In this document: positions 38,547 to 48,973 of the stretch, one piece after another
How positions within the stretch are numbered: the stretch's first letter is position 1
Layout of the letters: every line of letters starts with the position of its first letter
Assembly: GCA_026983835.1 (NCBI GenBank)
Contig: JALSTH010000116.1
Span: 1 to 64,000 of the forward strand
DNA length: 64,000 nucleotides
Direction: 5' to 3'
Origin: Candidatus Zixiibacteriota bacterium
GTDB taxonomy: Bacteria > Zixibacteria > MSB-5A5 > UM-FILTER-46-8
Made by a program: the position numbers and the translations under genes
The notes under the pieces: model-generated
Databases searched by the model: none
What the model was told of the DNA's origin: nothing
What the model saw: the letters and a program-made list of their open reading frames with translations, nothing else

Positions 38547-38607
38547 TGGCTACCCAAAACTAAATATAACTGACAGTAAACCAATATCTCTTTTTTATAG
38601 GAATGCG

Positions 38608-39111
38608 TTAAATCTCCGGGGGCTTCATCCCAAACTGCTCCCATTCCTCTTTGGAGGGACCATAAACACCAAAAACTTTCAAGCCCGCCTGACGCATAAG
38701 CACCGTCATCTGTCCGCGGTGATGGATTTCGTGTAACATCATCAAAAATAGGGAAAAGCCCCGTGACCATCGTTCGCCGTACATATCATCCTCGATCTTC
38801 AGCGTATCATCGTTCCAATTATCCTCAATTTGACTCAGAAGGGATGAGCTAACCAGATCGTATCCCTTTCTTATCTCCTCCGCACTCTTCGGGACAGCGA
38901 CATCGACAAGTGGTCCTTCGATACTAAGCCCGGTTCTACCCATCATTTCAGGGATTGTAGTTATGATATGCCAAGAAATCTGTCCTAATGTGCGATGACC
39001 CTCGGCTACCCTTTGGTTTAATGATTCATCGGTCAATTCGTCGAGGAGCTTTTTTGTGTTTGTCGTTTCATTCCCCCAAAGCTCCTTAAAACTACTGATA
39101 CTTGTAAACAT
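38608..39111 (-). CDS. DinB-family protein
   Basis: GHRTLGQISWHIITTIPEM...MLHEIHHRGQMTVLMRQAGLKVFGVYGPSKEEW with metal-binding His pattern. Confidence 0.85.
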   Translation of the reverse strand: MFTSISSFKELWGNETTNTKKLLDELTDESLNQRVAEGHRTLGQISWHIITTIPEMMGRTGLSIEGPLVDVAVPKSAEEIRKGYDLVSSSLLSQIEDNWNDDTLKIEDDMYGERWSRGFSLFLMMLHEIHHRGQMTVLMRQAGLKVFGVYGPSKEEWEQFGMKPPEI

Positions 39112-39139
39112 TTTAACACCTGCGTTATATGTTAAGGGT

Positions 39140-40153
39140 TTATCCTCCGACGGAGCGCATCAAAGGTTTATGTTCGCGGGCGAAGAACCCTCCCCGAATA
39201 CCTTTGAATTCAGGGTCCCCTACCGCCTCGAAGATTCTTTCCATAATATCTATATTATTTAATCCCTTTTTCATCATATTGCCCAAAGAAAGTTTTCCTC
39301 TCCCAAACAAACAACCGATTAAATCGCCGTTTGCCGTTAAACGGAGTCGATTACAGCTATCACAGAAGTTATGGGAAACTGCGGAAATAAAACTTATCCG
39401 CCCGGGATAATCCTTGTAGCGATACCGTCTCGCAGGCCCGATATTGTCCCCCGATTCGGGGTCAGCTTCGAGATTGAGCCTTATTTTTTCCCTCATCTCA
39501 TCTTCGCCGACAAACAGATTCTTCCCCCAACCGGAGTCGGCCGTCGGCATAAATTCGATAAACCGTAAATCGATTTTTCTTTTAAGAGCCCATTCGGTGA
39601 AGCGGGGCATCTCCATATCATTTATTGAGCGCATAACTACGGTATTCACCTTTACCAAAGGGAAATATCCGCTTTGCTCCGCTAACTCAATGGCTAAATA
39701 AACCTTCTCGAACCCGTCCACGCCGGTTATTGCTTTGAATGTATCCTTATTCAAGGTATCCAAACTGATATTAACATTGCTCAATCCGGCGGTGGCCAAA
39801 TCGGGGAGATATTTCGCCAGATAATATCCATTTGTAGTTATTCCGATGGATTTAATCCCTTCGATTGACGATACATTTGCGATTAAATCGATAATATCCC
39901 GCCTAAGTAGTGGTTCCCCGCCGGTAAATCGAATTTTATTAATCCCCAAAAAAGCGGTAATTTCTATTAAGCGAATTAAATATTCATTGGGTAATCGGTC
40001 ATCCTTCGGAATTTTTAAATCAGGATTCCCATAACAGTACTTACAACGAAAATTGCATCTGTTCGTGAGGGAAACTCGAAGGTATGTTATTTTCCTCTTC
40101 CAAAAGTCAACAAGTTCGGTGCGAGAAGGCTTGTTATCGGTATCGTTGCTCAT
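39140..40153 (-). CDS. moaA: GTP 3',8-cyclase MoaA (radical SAM)
   Basis: CNFRCKYC radical-SAM motif, FTGGEPLLRRD, NFCDSCNRLRLTANGDLIGCLF, terminal GG; start set at ATG 40153 so it does not overlap the Rrf2 ORF. Confidence 0.9.
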   Translation of the reverse strand: MSNDTDNKPSRTELVDFWKRKITYLRVSLTNRCNFRCKYCYGNPDLKIPKDDRLPNEYLIRLIEITAFLGINKIRFTGGEPLLRRDIIDLIANVSSIEGIKSIGITTNGYYLAKYLPDLATAGLSNVNISLDTLNKDTFKAITGVDGFEKVYLAIELAEQSGYFPLVKVNTVVMRSINDMEMPRFTEWALKRKIDLRFIEFMPTADSGWGKNLFVGEDEMREKIRLNLEADPESGDNIGPARRYRYKDYPGRISFISAVSHNFCDSCNRLRLTANGDLIGCLFGRGKLSLGNMMKKGLNNIDIMERIFEAVGDPEFKGIRGGFFAREHKPLMRSVGG

Positions 40154-40176
40154 ATAATAGCATATAGATTCGGGAA

Positions 40177-40605
40177 TCAGAGAGAAAAGGAGTTGTCGAT
40201 TCTTCCCGAAATTCCCGCTAAAGTAATTTTTTTTGATTTTCGTATCATTTCGTTTTTGAACCTTAACCATTCCGAATGGAAAGGGCAAGGAGTATTATCA
40301 GAGCAATTTTTCAAACCAATTATACATTTATTATTTAAATCAATCATTCCCCCCATTGCGTTGAATATATCATATAAGGTAATTTTATTCGGGTCAACCG
40401 CCAGTTTCACCCCTCCCCGAGGTCCCCTTATAGAAACGATAAATCGGTGCTTTACCAAAGTCAAAAGTACTTTAGCTAAAAAAAAATTCGGTATATTCAG
40501 TTTCGATGCCATATCCCTCGTCTTAACTACTTCTCCTTTTGGTAGAGAGGAAAGATATCGAAGAGCTTCCAAAGCGTAAATTGTCGATTGAGAATAAATC
40601 ATCAA
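40177..40605 (-). CDS. Rrf2-family transcriptional regulator
   Basis: YSQSTIYALEALRYLSSLP...SKLNIPNFFLAKVLLTLVKHRFIVSIRGPRGGVKLA; C-terminal Cys residues (CIIGLKNCSDNTPC). Confidence 0.88.
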   Translation of the reverse strand: MMIYSQSTIYALEALRYLSSLPKGEVVKTRDMASKLNIPNFFLAKVLLTLVKHRFIVSIRGPRGGVKLAVDPNKITLYDIFNAMGGMIDLNNKCIIGLKNCSDNTPCPFHSEWLRFKNEMIRKSKKITLAGISGRIDNSFSL

Positions 40606-40814
40606 ATTCCTTATGGCGTCACAACCACGGGCTTAAGCCTGTTATTTAGCTATAATAAGGGGGAAGTCCATACCATTGTCAATTAATTTCAGATATCCCT
40701 CATTAATAAAATTGCAAACATTAATAGGAATTGAGCTTTTATTTCTACTGTTATTTCAATTATTCTCTTGAATAATGGGGTTGTTTTTGTTAATTACTTC
40801 GATGGTTGATAATT

Positions 40815-41708
40815 ATGAACAGAAATAATGACCCGAACATAAAAATTATCTCTAATCCATCCGCAGGCGTTGGTGGATCACATATCAATCTTCCGGAGAT
40901 AAGAAAGCATTTCGAAAGTGCTTTCAGCTCGGTTGATTTTTCCCTCACGAACGGACCGGGTGATGCTACTCGATTAGCGGAAGAATCTGTGGAAAATGGG
41001 TTCCATATAGTTGTAGCGGTCGGGGGGGACGGTACCATTCGGGAAGTCGCCGCGGGAATACTGGGGACCGAAGCGGCATTGGCGGCTGTACCAGTCGGAA
41101 TCCAAAATAATTTCTACAAATCCCTTTCCAAAAATCGTTCCTTGAACGATATCGTCGGGATGATTCGCCGCGGAAAGACAAAACTTTTCGATACCGGCTC
41201 AATCGGAGACGGTATTTTTATCAATGGCTTGGAAATAGGAATAGGTGTTGAATTCGGGAAACTCATAAATAAAAAACAAAGGGAAGCTTCCCTGAAAGAT
41301 ATTATCTATTATGGTTTCAAAGCCTCCTCACATTACAAATGTCCGAAATACAAAATAAAATTGGACAATACGGAATTGGACAACCGTTATGAGGTAATTT
41401 CGATAGGAATCGGTAAGCATTTCGGACGAGGGTTTAAATGGGTTCCTTACTCGATTGAAAACGATGGCTTATTCGATATTTGTTTGGTTAGATGCGTGGG
41501 GAAATATAAATCGGTTAATCTCTTGCAGAAAGCATTTTTGGGGAAACATATCGATAATCGCAATGCGGTATTATATAGATCGAGACAGATTTTAATAAAC
41601 ACTTCAGCGCCTATCGAATACAATCTCGACGGCGATTTATACAAATCCAAAGGGAAAGAGTTTCTTATTAGGATAAAACCTAATTCACTGCGAGTTATAA
41701 CGGAATAG
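40815..41708 (+). CDS. Diacylglycerol kinase-family lipid kinase (YegS/BmrU-like)
   Basis: IISNPSAGVGG...VAVGGDGTIREVAAGILGTEAALAAVPVGIQNNFYKSL. Confidence 0.88.
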   Translation: MNRNNDPNIKIISNPSAGVGGSHINLPEIRKHFESAFSSVDFSLTNGPGDATRLAEESVENGFHIVVAVGGDGTIREVAAGILGTEAALAAVPVGIQNNFYKSLSKNRSLNDIVGMIRRGKTKLFDTGSIGDGIFINGLEIGIGVEFGKLINKKQREASLKDIIYYGFKASSHYKCPKYKIKLDNTELDNRYEVISIGIGKHFGRGFKWVPYSIENDGLFDICLVRCVGKYKSVNLLQKAFLGKHIDNRNAVLYRSRQILINTSAPIEYNLDGDLYKSKGKEFLIRIKPNSLRVITE

Positions 41709-41720
41709 GTTTTCTGTTCA

Positions 41721-42347
41721 ATGAAAGGATTTTTCTTAATTGTATTTTTTGCAATAAGTTATTCCTTATGGGGAGTAAGCCCTTTATTTGCTCAGAGCGA
41801 TGTAAATCAAGAAAAAGGAATTTACCGAAATAGTTCCGATTCACCTGCCGATAGCAGCAAATCCAAAATTAAAAAAAAGAGTTTTAATCCGAACCCGACA
41901 GGAGCTTTGATTCGTTCCGCCGCCTTTCCCGGCTGGGGGCAGTTTTATAATCATAAATATATCAAAGGCTCGGTTATCTCCGTTGGGGAAGGAGTTTTGA
42001 TTTATTATTTTATCCATAATTGGGACAAAGCGGAATATTATAAAAGGAAGTTTCGGCAAACCTTCCTCGAATTTTCGGATGCCCCTTCTTTAGTCTCTGA
42101 TTATGGAGGTACAGCACCTCTCGATGAGAATTATTGGAACGAAAGGCGCACCAATGTATTCAATAAATGGAGAAAATATAATGGCGAACGAAATAAATTT
42201 ATGTGGTTCACGGCAGCGGCGATATTCTTTTCGATGTTCGATGCTTATGTGGATGCGCAATTAATGGATTTCGATATCGAAATGAATGAAGATTTGAAAT
42301 CAGCCGATTTAGATGAAATAACGGTAAAACTCGCTATCAGGTTCTAA
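41721..42347 (+). CDS. DUF5683-type protein
   Basis: PTGALIRSAAFPGWGQFYNHKYIKGSVISVGEG with signal peptide. Confidence 0.75.
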   Translation: MKGFFLIVFFAISYSLWGVSPLFAQSDVNQEKGIYRNSSDSPADSSKSKIKKKSFNPNPTGALIRSAAFPGWGQFYNHKYIKGSVISVGEGVLIYYFIHNWDKAEYYKRKFRQTFLEFSDAPSLVSDYGGTAPLDENYWNERRTNVFNKWRKYNGERNKFMWFTAAAIFFSMFDAYVDAQLMDFDIEMNEDLKSADLDEITVKLAIRF

Positions 42348-42388
42348 TCTGACAAATAACGGATTTACATATATGGATAGAAAATGAT

Positions 42389-43390
42389 ATGAAACCAAAT
42401 GCACAAAAAGGGGTTATACCCGATGATTTTATGGCCGTTATCCGTTCTTTTATGGAAAGCCGTATTATCTTAAGCGCTGTCGAATTGGATATTTTTTCCG
42501 CAATCGATAAAGGCGCCGATTCAAAAGAGATCGCCTCTCGCTTGAAAACCGATCACCGGGCTACGGAGATGTTCTTGAATGCGCTGGTGTCAATGCATCT
42601 GCTTATCAAAGAAAATAATAAATTCTACAATTCATCACTTGCTACGGATTATTTAACGGATAAATCACCTTATAATTCCAGAATGAGCCTGAAGCATTTC
42701 GCAAATCTATGGTCTAAATGGTCTAACCTTACCGATTGCATACGCAATGGCGGTTCAGTTGATTATAAAGAAAGGGATGACAGGGATACCGAATGGACGG
42801 AATCATTTATCGCCGCTATGCACCATAACGGATTACAAAGAGCTACGGAGGTGATTGAAAAATTGGATGCGAGTAGTGTTTCGAATCTCTTGGATATCGG
42901 GGGTGGTTCGGGCGTGTATTCCATAACCTTCGCTCGCGACAATCCGAATTTGAAGGCGACAGTCTTGGATTTACCCTCTGTTGTCCCTCTTACCCGCCGC
43001 TATATCGATGATGCGGGTTTGAACCTCCGTATCAATGTGCGAGCAGGTGATTTCCACAAGGATAAATTCGGCAATGGTTTCGATTTGGTCTTTTTATCAG
43101 CCATCTGCCATATGAATAACATCGAGGAAAATAAGAGGCTTTTGGAAAAATCATTTTCCGCATTAAAAAGCGGGGGAAGGGTTGTTATTCAGGACTTTAT
43201 TTTGGATGAGGATAGAACAAAACCAAAAATCGCAGCCATATTCGCATTAAATATGTTGGTAGCCACGCTTGAAGGTGGGACATATACTGAGAGCGAATAT
43301 TTCGATTGGCTAAAAGGGGCGGGATTTGTGAATCCGAAACACGAAAGATTATCCGGTACTACGGGGCTGATAATCGGTTATAAGCCCTGA
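42389..43390 (+). CDS. O-methyltransferase-type SAM methyltransferase with dimerisation/winged-helix N-domain
   Basis: VSNLLDIGGGSGVYSITFARDNPNLKATVLDLPSVVPLTR; GGRVVIQDFILDEDRTKP. Confidence 0.85.
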   Translation: MKPNAQKGVIPDDFMAVIRSFMESRIILSAVELDIFSAIDKGADSKEIASRLKTDHRATEMFLNALVSMHLLIKENNKFYNSSLATDYLTDKSPYNSRMSLKHFANLWSKWSNLTDCIRNGGSVDYKERDDRDTEWTESFIAAMHHNGLQRATEVIEKLDASSVSNLLDIGGGSGVYSITFARDNPNLKATVLDLPSVVPLTRRYIDDAGLNLRINVRAGDFHKDKFGNGFDLVFLSAICHMNNIEENKRLLEKSFSALKSGGRVVIQDFILDEDRTKPKIAAIFALNMLVATLEGGTYTESEYFDWLKGAGFVNPKHERLSGTTGLIIGYKP

Positions 43391-43415
43391 TATAATGTTG
43401 AGGTTGAGGGATTAA

Positions 43416-44354
43416 TCAAATTCCGATTCTATTTCGGAAATACCTAACAATCCTATCAACGACACCGATTTTTTCAGGATTAAACCATTTGATATCTTTG
43501 TCCGCTCTAAACCAAGTCATCTGTCTTTTCGCATAATGTCTGGTATGCAGCTGTGTCAGATAGACAGCCCTATCCAAATCGTATTCCCCATCCAAATATC
43601 CCTTAAATTCCCGGTAAGCAAGCGTCTTGAACAGATGGCTCGATTGCGGACGAAGGTTCTCATAAACCATTTTCACCTCCGCAATAAGCCCATCCTCAAC
43701 CATTCTCAAAACCCGTTCGTTTATCCTTTGATATAATGTGTCGCGGCGCAACCGTATCCCGATTTTGATAAAATCATAATCGGTTTGGGGATACTTCCCC
43801 TCCTTTTGAAGGGCAGTGATACTCCTGCCTGTGCTCCTATAAACCTCCAACGCACGGACAATTCTCGCCCTATCGTTCGGATGAAGACGAGTTGCTGTTT
43901 CAGGGTCGAGCTTTTCGAGCTTTCGATAGATGGTTTCAATGCCCTCCTTTTCTATTTTATTTTCCAAATAGAGACGGTACTTGGAGTCTCTCTTCGGACC
44001 CTCGAAGAACCCTTCCTCTAAAGCCCTGATATACAATCCCGAACCTCCGACAAAAATCGGCAGATTACCTTGAGCATAGATATTTTCAATACACTCGATA
44101 GCCAACTTACGAAAATCAGCGGCGGAGATATGATTATTGATGTCGGCAAAACCGACCAAATGATGAGGAATCTCCGCTCTTTCCTCCAATGAGGGCTGAG
44201 CCGTCCCGATACTCATCATTTTGTAGAATTGACGAGCATCAGCCGAGATAATCTCTCCATTCATTTTTTTCGCTACTTCAATACCTATCCTCGTCTTCCC
44301 CGAGGCGGTAGGTCCGCAAATCACCAAAACCGGTTTGTATCTATCATTAGACAT
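43416..44354 (-). CDS. miaA: tRNA dimethylallyltransferase
   Basis: ICGPTASGKTRIGIEVAKKMNGEIISADARQFYKMMSIGTAQPS; VGGSGLYIRAL; TRHYAKRQMTWFR. Confidence 0.95.
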   Translation of the reverse strand: MSNDRYKPVLVICGPTASGKTRIGIEVAKKMNGEIISADARQFYKMMSIGTAQPSLEERAEIPHHLVGFADINNHISAADFRKLAIECIENIYAQGNLPIFVGGSGLYIRALEEGFFEGPKRDSKYRLYLENKIEKEGIETIYRKLEKLDPETATRLHPNDRARIVRALEVYRSTGRSITALQKEGKYPQTDYDFIKIGIRLRRDTLYQRINERVLRMVEDGLIAEVKMVYENLRPQSSHLFKTLAYREFKGYLDGEYDLDRAVYLTQLHTRHYAKRQMTWFRADKDIKWFNPEKIGVVDRIVRYFRNRIGI

Positions 44355-44374
44355 AAATATCCCGTAATTATTTA

Positions 44375-47200
44375 TTATGTATCATCAATAGAGACCCCAA
44401 AAAGTAGTGCCTCCAAGTCGTTGTAATTCTCCATTATAATAGATTTTACGGGCAGAGCCTTCATAAAAAATCGCCCGTAATATTTGGTCGATATCCTGTT
44501 ATCCAAAATCACTACTATACCTCTGTCGGTACTGGAACGAATCAATCTCCCACAGCCCTGTCGGAATTTAATAATCGCCTCCGGGAGACTATAATCCTTG
44601 AAGGCATCCATCCCCAATGATTGAAAATATTCGCTTACAGCTTGAGTTATCGGTTCTGTCGGAACAGCGAATGGAAGTCTCAATATAAAGAGGACTTCCA
44701 ATTTTTCGCCCGGGAAATCGACACCCTCCCAAAAGCTATCCGTCCCGATTAAAAGCGTCGGTTTGGTTGATTCGGAAAAACTTTTGGCAACAGTTTCCGC
44801 ATTTCCATTGATACCCTGAGCAATTACATTATAACCGAGAGACTTGAGCCTTGCGGATATTAATTGATACAAACTTTCCAATTGGGAATAGCTTGTGGTC
44901 AGCGCCATCATATTTTTTCGCAAAGTGTTAGCGAACAGCTCGAATATCTCCGCGGAAGCAAGCGCATAATTTGATTCATCGGGGTGGGGCATAAATTTCA
45001 AAGCTAAAACCCTAAGCAGGTTCTTGAAATCAAACGGCGAAGGGTAATACTTTTCAACCACCCTCTCCGAATCGACCAAGTTCAACCCTATCTTAAATTC
45101 GATATTTTCAAAATCATCATTACTTTTTAGGGTCGCGGAAGTGAAGACCGCCGATTTCAGTTTGGAATAAACTGTATTATAGACAAGCTCACCTATATTT
45201 ACAGGCGACGCCTTAAGGATTCCGAAACGACTCCGCCCTCTGCCTGTCTCGAACCAATACACCCATTTGTTATCCTCACCCAACGCCAATTCCCACAGAT
45301 GCTCATAAGCTTGTTTGATATTCTCGGCGTTCTGATTGATAATCTCCAAAACATCCTCAATCTCGGAGATATCCTCACCACATTTATCATAAGCGATTTT
45401 CACCAAATCGGACAAAGCCTTATAAAGTAATTGAATTTGTTTGGAAAGCGGTTCCAATGTTTCCTGAATATGGGCTTGAAATTCATCACCGTAGCGATAC
45501 CGTATCTTGATACCGTTGTCATTTCTCTTGCGCTTTCTCCCTGCGCCGCTTCTTGCAGCTTTAATGGATATTCCTTCAAACGCATTCCGCAGGCTCCGGG
45601 AGATGGTTTTGGCTAATGATTTTATTCCATCCACCTTAATTTCTATATCTTCAATGTCCCGATCCATTATTACATTTTTAGAGATTTTATTCCGGAGGAC
45701 GGATAAAACATCGATCCCATCAATCCTCTCACCGCTTAAAAATTCCAATATCGGATTAAGTATCGACGGTGAAAATTCCAATCCCAAATAATCTCGGGCA
45801 ACATTATCCAATTGATGTGCTTCATCGAAAACGCCGATTTTGAAATCAGTTAGAATATCCGCACCCGAGGACAAATCAGCGAAAAAAAGATAATGGTTCA
45901 CGATTACAACGGAGGAACCCTTTGCCTTCTTTCTCGCTTTGAATAAAAAGCACTTTTTGAAAAAGGGACATTTATTGCCGGTGCAAAAACCATCTGAGAC
46001 GGAAAACCGATGAGAATAAAAGCTGAAATTCCCGCTGAATTCGCTTGTTATCTCGGAGAAATCGCCTGTGCGGGAATATTCGGCAAAGGATAGCAATGGA
46101 AGTATTCGAGGTACTTCCTGCGGGCTGATAATTCCCGTGCTGATGGACAAATTATAAAGCTTTAACAGACACAAATAATTTCCCCTCCCCTTTAACAGCG
46201 AGACTTTCAAATCGCTTGGGAAATATTTCAAAGCAAAAGGAATGTCCTTTTCAAACAACTGCTTTTGGAGATTTTTAGTCTTTGTGGAGATAAATACCTT
46301 TCCCCTCTCCAAGGCGGTCATCATCGACGGGAAAAGGTATGAAAATGATTTACCTGTTCCGGTTCCAGCCTCCACCAACAAAAAGTTGTCCCTGCCGAAA
46401 ACATCAAGACAATCCTGTGCCATTTCGGCCTGCCCCAAACGGTATTCATAATTATCCAAATCCTTCGCCAAGACACCATCAGCTCCGAAAAGAATTTTTA
46501 ATTCACCGATGGTGGTTTTTTTATCCGCTTCACCGGATAGTATATTGCTTTTTGGTATCTTACCCGGCGGTATGAGGTTTATTTCAAATTCCTTTTGTTG
46601 CGGTAATGAGAACTCCCCCGAAAAGAATTCCGCCATTGCCTTATTTCCCCAAACAGAGCAAAACAGAGCGAGTTTATCTTTAAGGTGAAGAGGCAGATAC
46701 TTTTGCAGCGCCACAAGTTTCACCATTATCTCACCGGTAACCAAGGCATCAGATAATGCTCGGTGTGTATTCTTATTCTCAATTGAAAACATTTCGGCAA
46801 GGGACCTCAAACCGTGGTATCTGGCGAATGGATAATATATTCGCGAAATAATTTTTGTATCGAGGAAAGAAGCACCTATCGTGGAGATAAACTTTTCCAA
46901 AAAAGAAATATCGAATGCCCCATTGTGAAAGACCAACGGGGAATCGCCGATGAAATCTCTGAAGTTATCGATTACCTCATCCGCAGGCCTCCCATCGTTT
47001 TCCAACATTACATTCGTTATTCCCGTCAGCTCGGTTATAAAATCCGATATGGGCATAAAGGGATTAATAAGCTCGGAAAATTCCTCAATCGGTCTTAAAG
47101 AATTGAAACGCGCCGCCCCTATTTCGATAATTTCATCTTTTGAATTATCCAATCCGCTGGTTTCAATATCGACTGCGACAAAATCATCGAAAAGATTCAT
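44375..47200 (-). CDS. DinG-family helicase with N-terminal DnaQ-like exonuclease domain
   Basis: N-term FVAVDIETSGLDNSKDEIIEIGAARF; EAGTGTGKSFSYLFP; DEAHQLDN; QGCGRLIRS; FeS-type Cys cluster CTGNKCPFFKKC. Confidence 0.9.
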   Translation of the reverse strand: MNLFDDFVAVDIETSGLDNSKDEIIEIGAARFNSLRPIEEFSELINPFMPISDFITELTGITNVMLENDGRPADEVIDNFRDFIGDSPLVFHNGAFDISFLEKFISTIGASFLDTKIISRIYYPFARYHGLRSLAEMFSIENKNTHRALSDALVTGEIMVKLVALQKYLPLHLKDKLALFCSVWGNKAMAEFFSGEFSLPQQKEFEINLIPPGKIPKSNILSGEADKKTTIGELKILFGADGVLAKDLDNYEYRLGQAEMAQDCLDVFGRDNFLLVEAGTGTGKSFSYLFPSMMTALERGKVFISTKTKNLQKQLFEKDIPFALKYFPSDLKVSLLKGRGNYLCLLKLYNLSISTGIISPQEVPRILPLLSFAEYSRTGDFSEITSEFSGNFSFYSHRFSVSDGFCTGNKCPFFKKCFLFKARKKAKGSSVVIVNHYLFFADLSSGADILTDFKIGVFDEAHQLDNVARDYLGLEFSPSILNPILEFLSGERIDGIDVLSVLRNKISKNVIMDRDIEDIEIKVDGIKSLAKTISRSLRNAFEGISIKAARSGAGRKRKRNDNGIKIRYRYGDEFQAHIQETLEPLSKQIQLLYKALSDLVKIAYDKCGEDISEIEDVLEIINQNAENIKQAYEHLWELALGEDNKWVYWFETGRGRSRFGILKASPVNIGELVYNTVYSKLKSAVFTSATLKSNDDFENIEFKIGLNLVDSERVVEKYYPSPFDFKNLLRVLALKFMPHPDESNYALASAEIFELFANTLRKNMMALTTSYSQLESLYQLISARLKSLGYNVIAQGINGNAETVAKSFSESTKPTLLIGTDSFWEGVDFPGEKLEVLFILRLPFAVPTEPITQAVSEYFQSLGMDAFKDYSLPEAIIKFRQGCGRLIRSSTDRGIVVILDNRISTKYYGRFFMKALPVKSIIMENYNDLEALLFGVSIDDT

Positions 47201-48033
47201 CAGTGGAATATCAAGGATCCCTTAACGGTGTTATATACATATTTGAATTTAGCTTTCATCCGCCCCATTTCCCCAAAAATATCGGTGCAGAGCAGTTCGG
47301 CGAAATGATTGTCCGCAGTCCGCAGAATATAAAAATCTCCGACCTTCAACCGCACCGATGTTTTGCCCGAAAACTCCCGTTTGGGATATTCCCTTACCTT
47401 CTCGAATGTCAGTTCCCTTCCCAAATCTATGAATTCGGTTGGAGATAAGCCATAGTCCAATTTTGATGGCGCTGATAATTTGGCTTTCCCCTTGCCGGCG
47501 AAAAATAAAATATCGCTCCATCGGGACCTTGCGGGAACATATTTCCCCCGGGAGAAATCATAACCGCTGCTATCTTTGGAGTATCTTAAATTCAAGGTAA
47601 ACTCCCCACGCATAAGCGGACGGAATAAAACCGTATCGCTGGTGGAGAAGGCGGAACCATCCAAAGAATAAGCGATAACCCACGCCCTATAAACAAATCC
47701 CGGTTTAACATCCGTAGTTTGGAATGATTCGGTTTGCGGGTCGGCATCAGTATCCCCGGGATAGCGGGAATCATTAAATTTCGATACATCGTCTTTGCCG
47801 ATTCCCTCACTGGGGACGATATAAATATCGTAGCCGCCGAATGGTTGGTTTATGTCTCGGTCCGTTTTCCATTTAAGAACTGTTTCTCCGTTGAACGATG
47901 ACGCCGATAGAGCACTTAACGAGGGAACCCATACAGCTTTCGGTTTACCTTTGGTTTTCGGCGGTTTGGGCCCGCAGGAAAAACCGAAGGTTGAAATTAT
48001 TATAAGTCCGATAATCAGGTTTACATATCGCAT
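47200..48033 (-). CDS. FN3-domain-like lipoprotein
   Basis: Signal IIISTFGFSCGPKPP; SASSFNGETVLKWKTDRD...GYDIYIVPSE; overlaps the dinG start by one base. Confidence 0.6.
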   Translation of the reverse strand: MRYVNLIIGLIIISTFGFSCGPKPPKTKGKPKAVWVPSLSALSASSFNGETVLKWKTDRDINQPFGGYDIYIVPSEGIGKDDVSKFNDSRYPGDTDADPQTESFQTTDVKPGFVYRAWVIAYSLDGSAFSTSDTVLFRPLMRGEFTLNLRYSKDSSGYDFSRGKYVPARSRWSDILFFAGKGKAKLSAPSKLDYGLSPTEFIDLGRELTFEKVREYPKREFSGKTSVRLKVGDFYILRTADNHFAELLCTDIFGEMGRMKAKFKYVYNTVKGSLIFH

Positions 48034-48041
48034 TCAGCTCC

Positions 48042-48809
48042 CTATAACTTATAAAAATAGACCAATCCGCCCCCAACAAACCATTGATTGCTTTCAATGT
48101 CGATGTTTCGATTTGAGTCAAAGGAGGCATCGAAATTCAATTCCGAACTGCTATAACGGGAAACTGCCTTGAACGCAAATCGTCTGCCCACGGGAATGAC
48201 CAACCCGGCTTCAAAACGATAACCGAAATTAAAAGTGCTTTCCCGATAAGACATATCATACCTCGCCCCCTGGCCAACTTCGGTGTATAGAAACTCCAAT
48301 GTGCCGGAGGAAATCATCCCGCCCGCCGAGAAATATGGCACCACCCGGGATCTTCTCGTATTGATCGGAGAAAAAGATAAATCCATCCCTATCCGTGCGG
48401 ATTTTAAATTATATTCTTCGTATGACTGATAGGGATTCGAGTAATCGTCATAATAATTAAAAACCTGATCGGTGGAGAAACTACCGAAGGAAAAGAAAAA
48501 ACCATACCCGAAATGCGGAGTAAAAAAGGATTTATATTCGAAATTCATTCCTACCCCTCCGCCAAAATTGGAAAGCCTATCAGTCGATCCTTGTTGAAAA
48601 TAATAATTATTTAAATATGTGCGATAACTACCCAAATCGGGGGAACTAAGATATCCCAAATCCAAACTAACCCATCCCAATGGCGGCCTATGAACCCTCC
48701 TTAAGGAGGCGCCCGAGCTTGGGACGAGGATGAACAGGAACATACCTAAAGTTAAGGTAATTACCGTAATTTTCGGGATTTTTTTATTCATTTTCATTTT
48801 CCTTTCCAT
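48042..48809 (-). CDS. Outer-membrane beta-barrel-like protein
   Basis: Signal peptide, alternating aromatic beta-strands, terminal aromatic VYFYKL. Confidence 0.6.
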   Translation of the reverse strand: MERKMKMNKKIPKITVITLTLGMFLFILVPSSGASLRRVHRPPLGWVSLDLGYLSSPDLGSYRTYLNNYYFQQGSTDRLSNFGGGVGMNFEYKSFFTPHFGYGFFFSFGSFSTDQVFNYYDDYSNPYQSYEEYNLKSARIGMDLSFSPINTRRSRVVPYFSAGGMISSGTLEFLYTEVGQGARYDMSYRESTFNFGYRFEAGLVIPVGRRFAFKAVSRYSSSELNFDASFDSNRNIDIESNQWFVGGGLVYFYKL

Positions 48810-48973
48810 TTTAAGTTAACAACCAAGCTTATGCAGGTCAAAGTAATTTACAAAATAAATTCCGATATGTTCCCCAAAATAGCTACTGATTAGATATCGA
48901 AGACTCGGGGAAGGTTTAATCGGGGAACTCATTTCTTTAATGAAGATGTCTTGAGAACGGAGTAAGAAAAATT

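Noticed and set aside
40153-40288. N-terminal extension of the MoaA ORF in the track
   Set aside because: It overlaps the Rrf2 gene and the extension lacks MoaA-like sequence; ATG at 40153 (MSNDTDNKPSRTE) is a better start.
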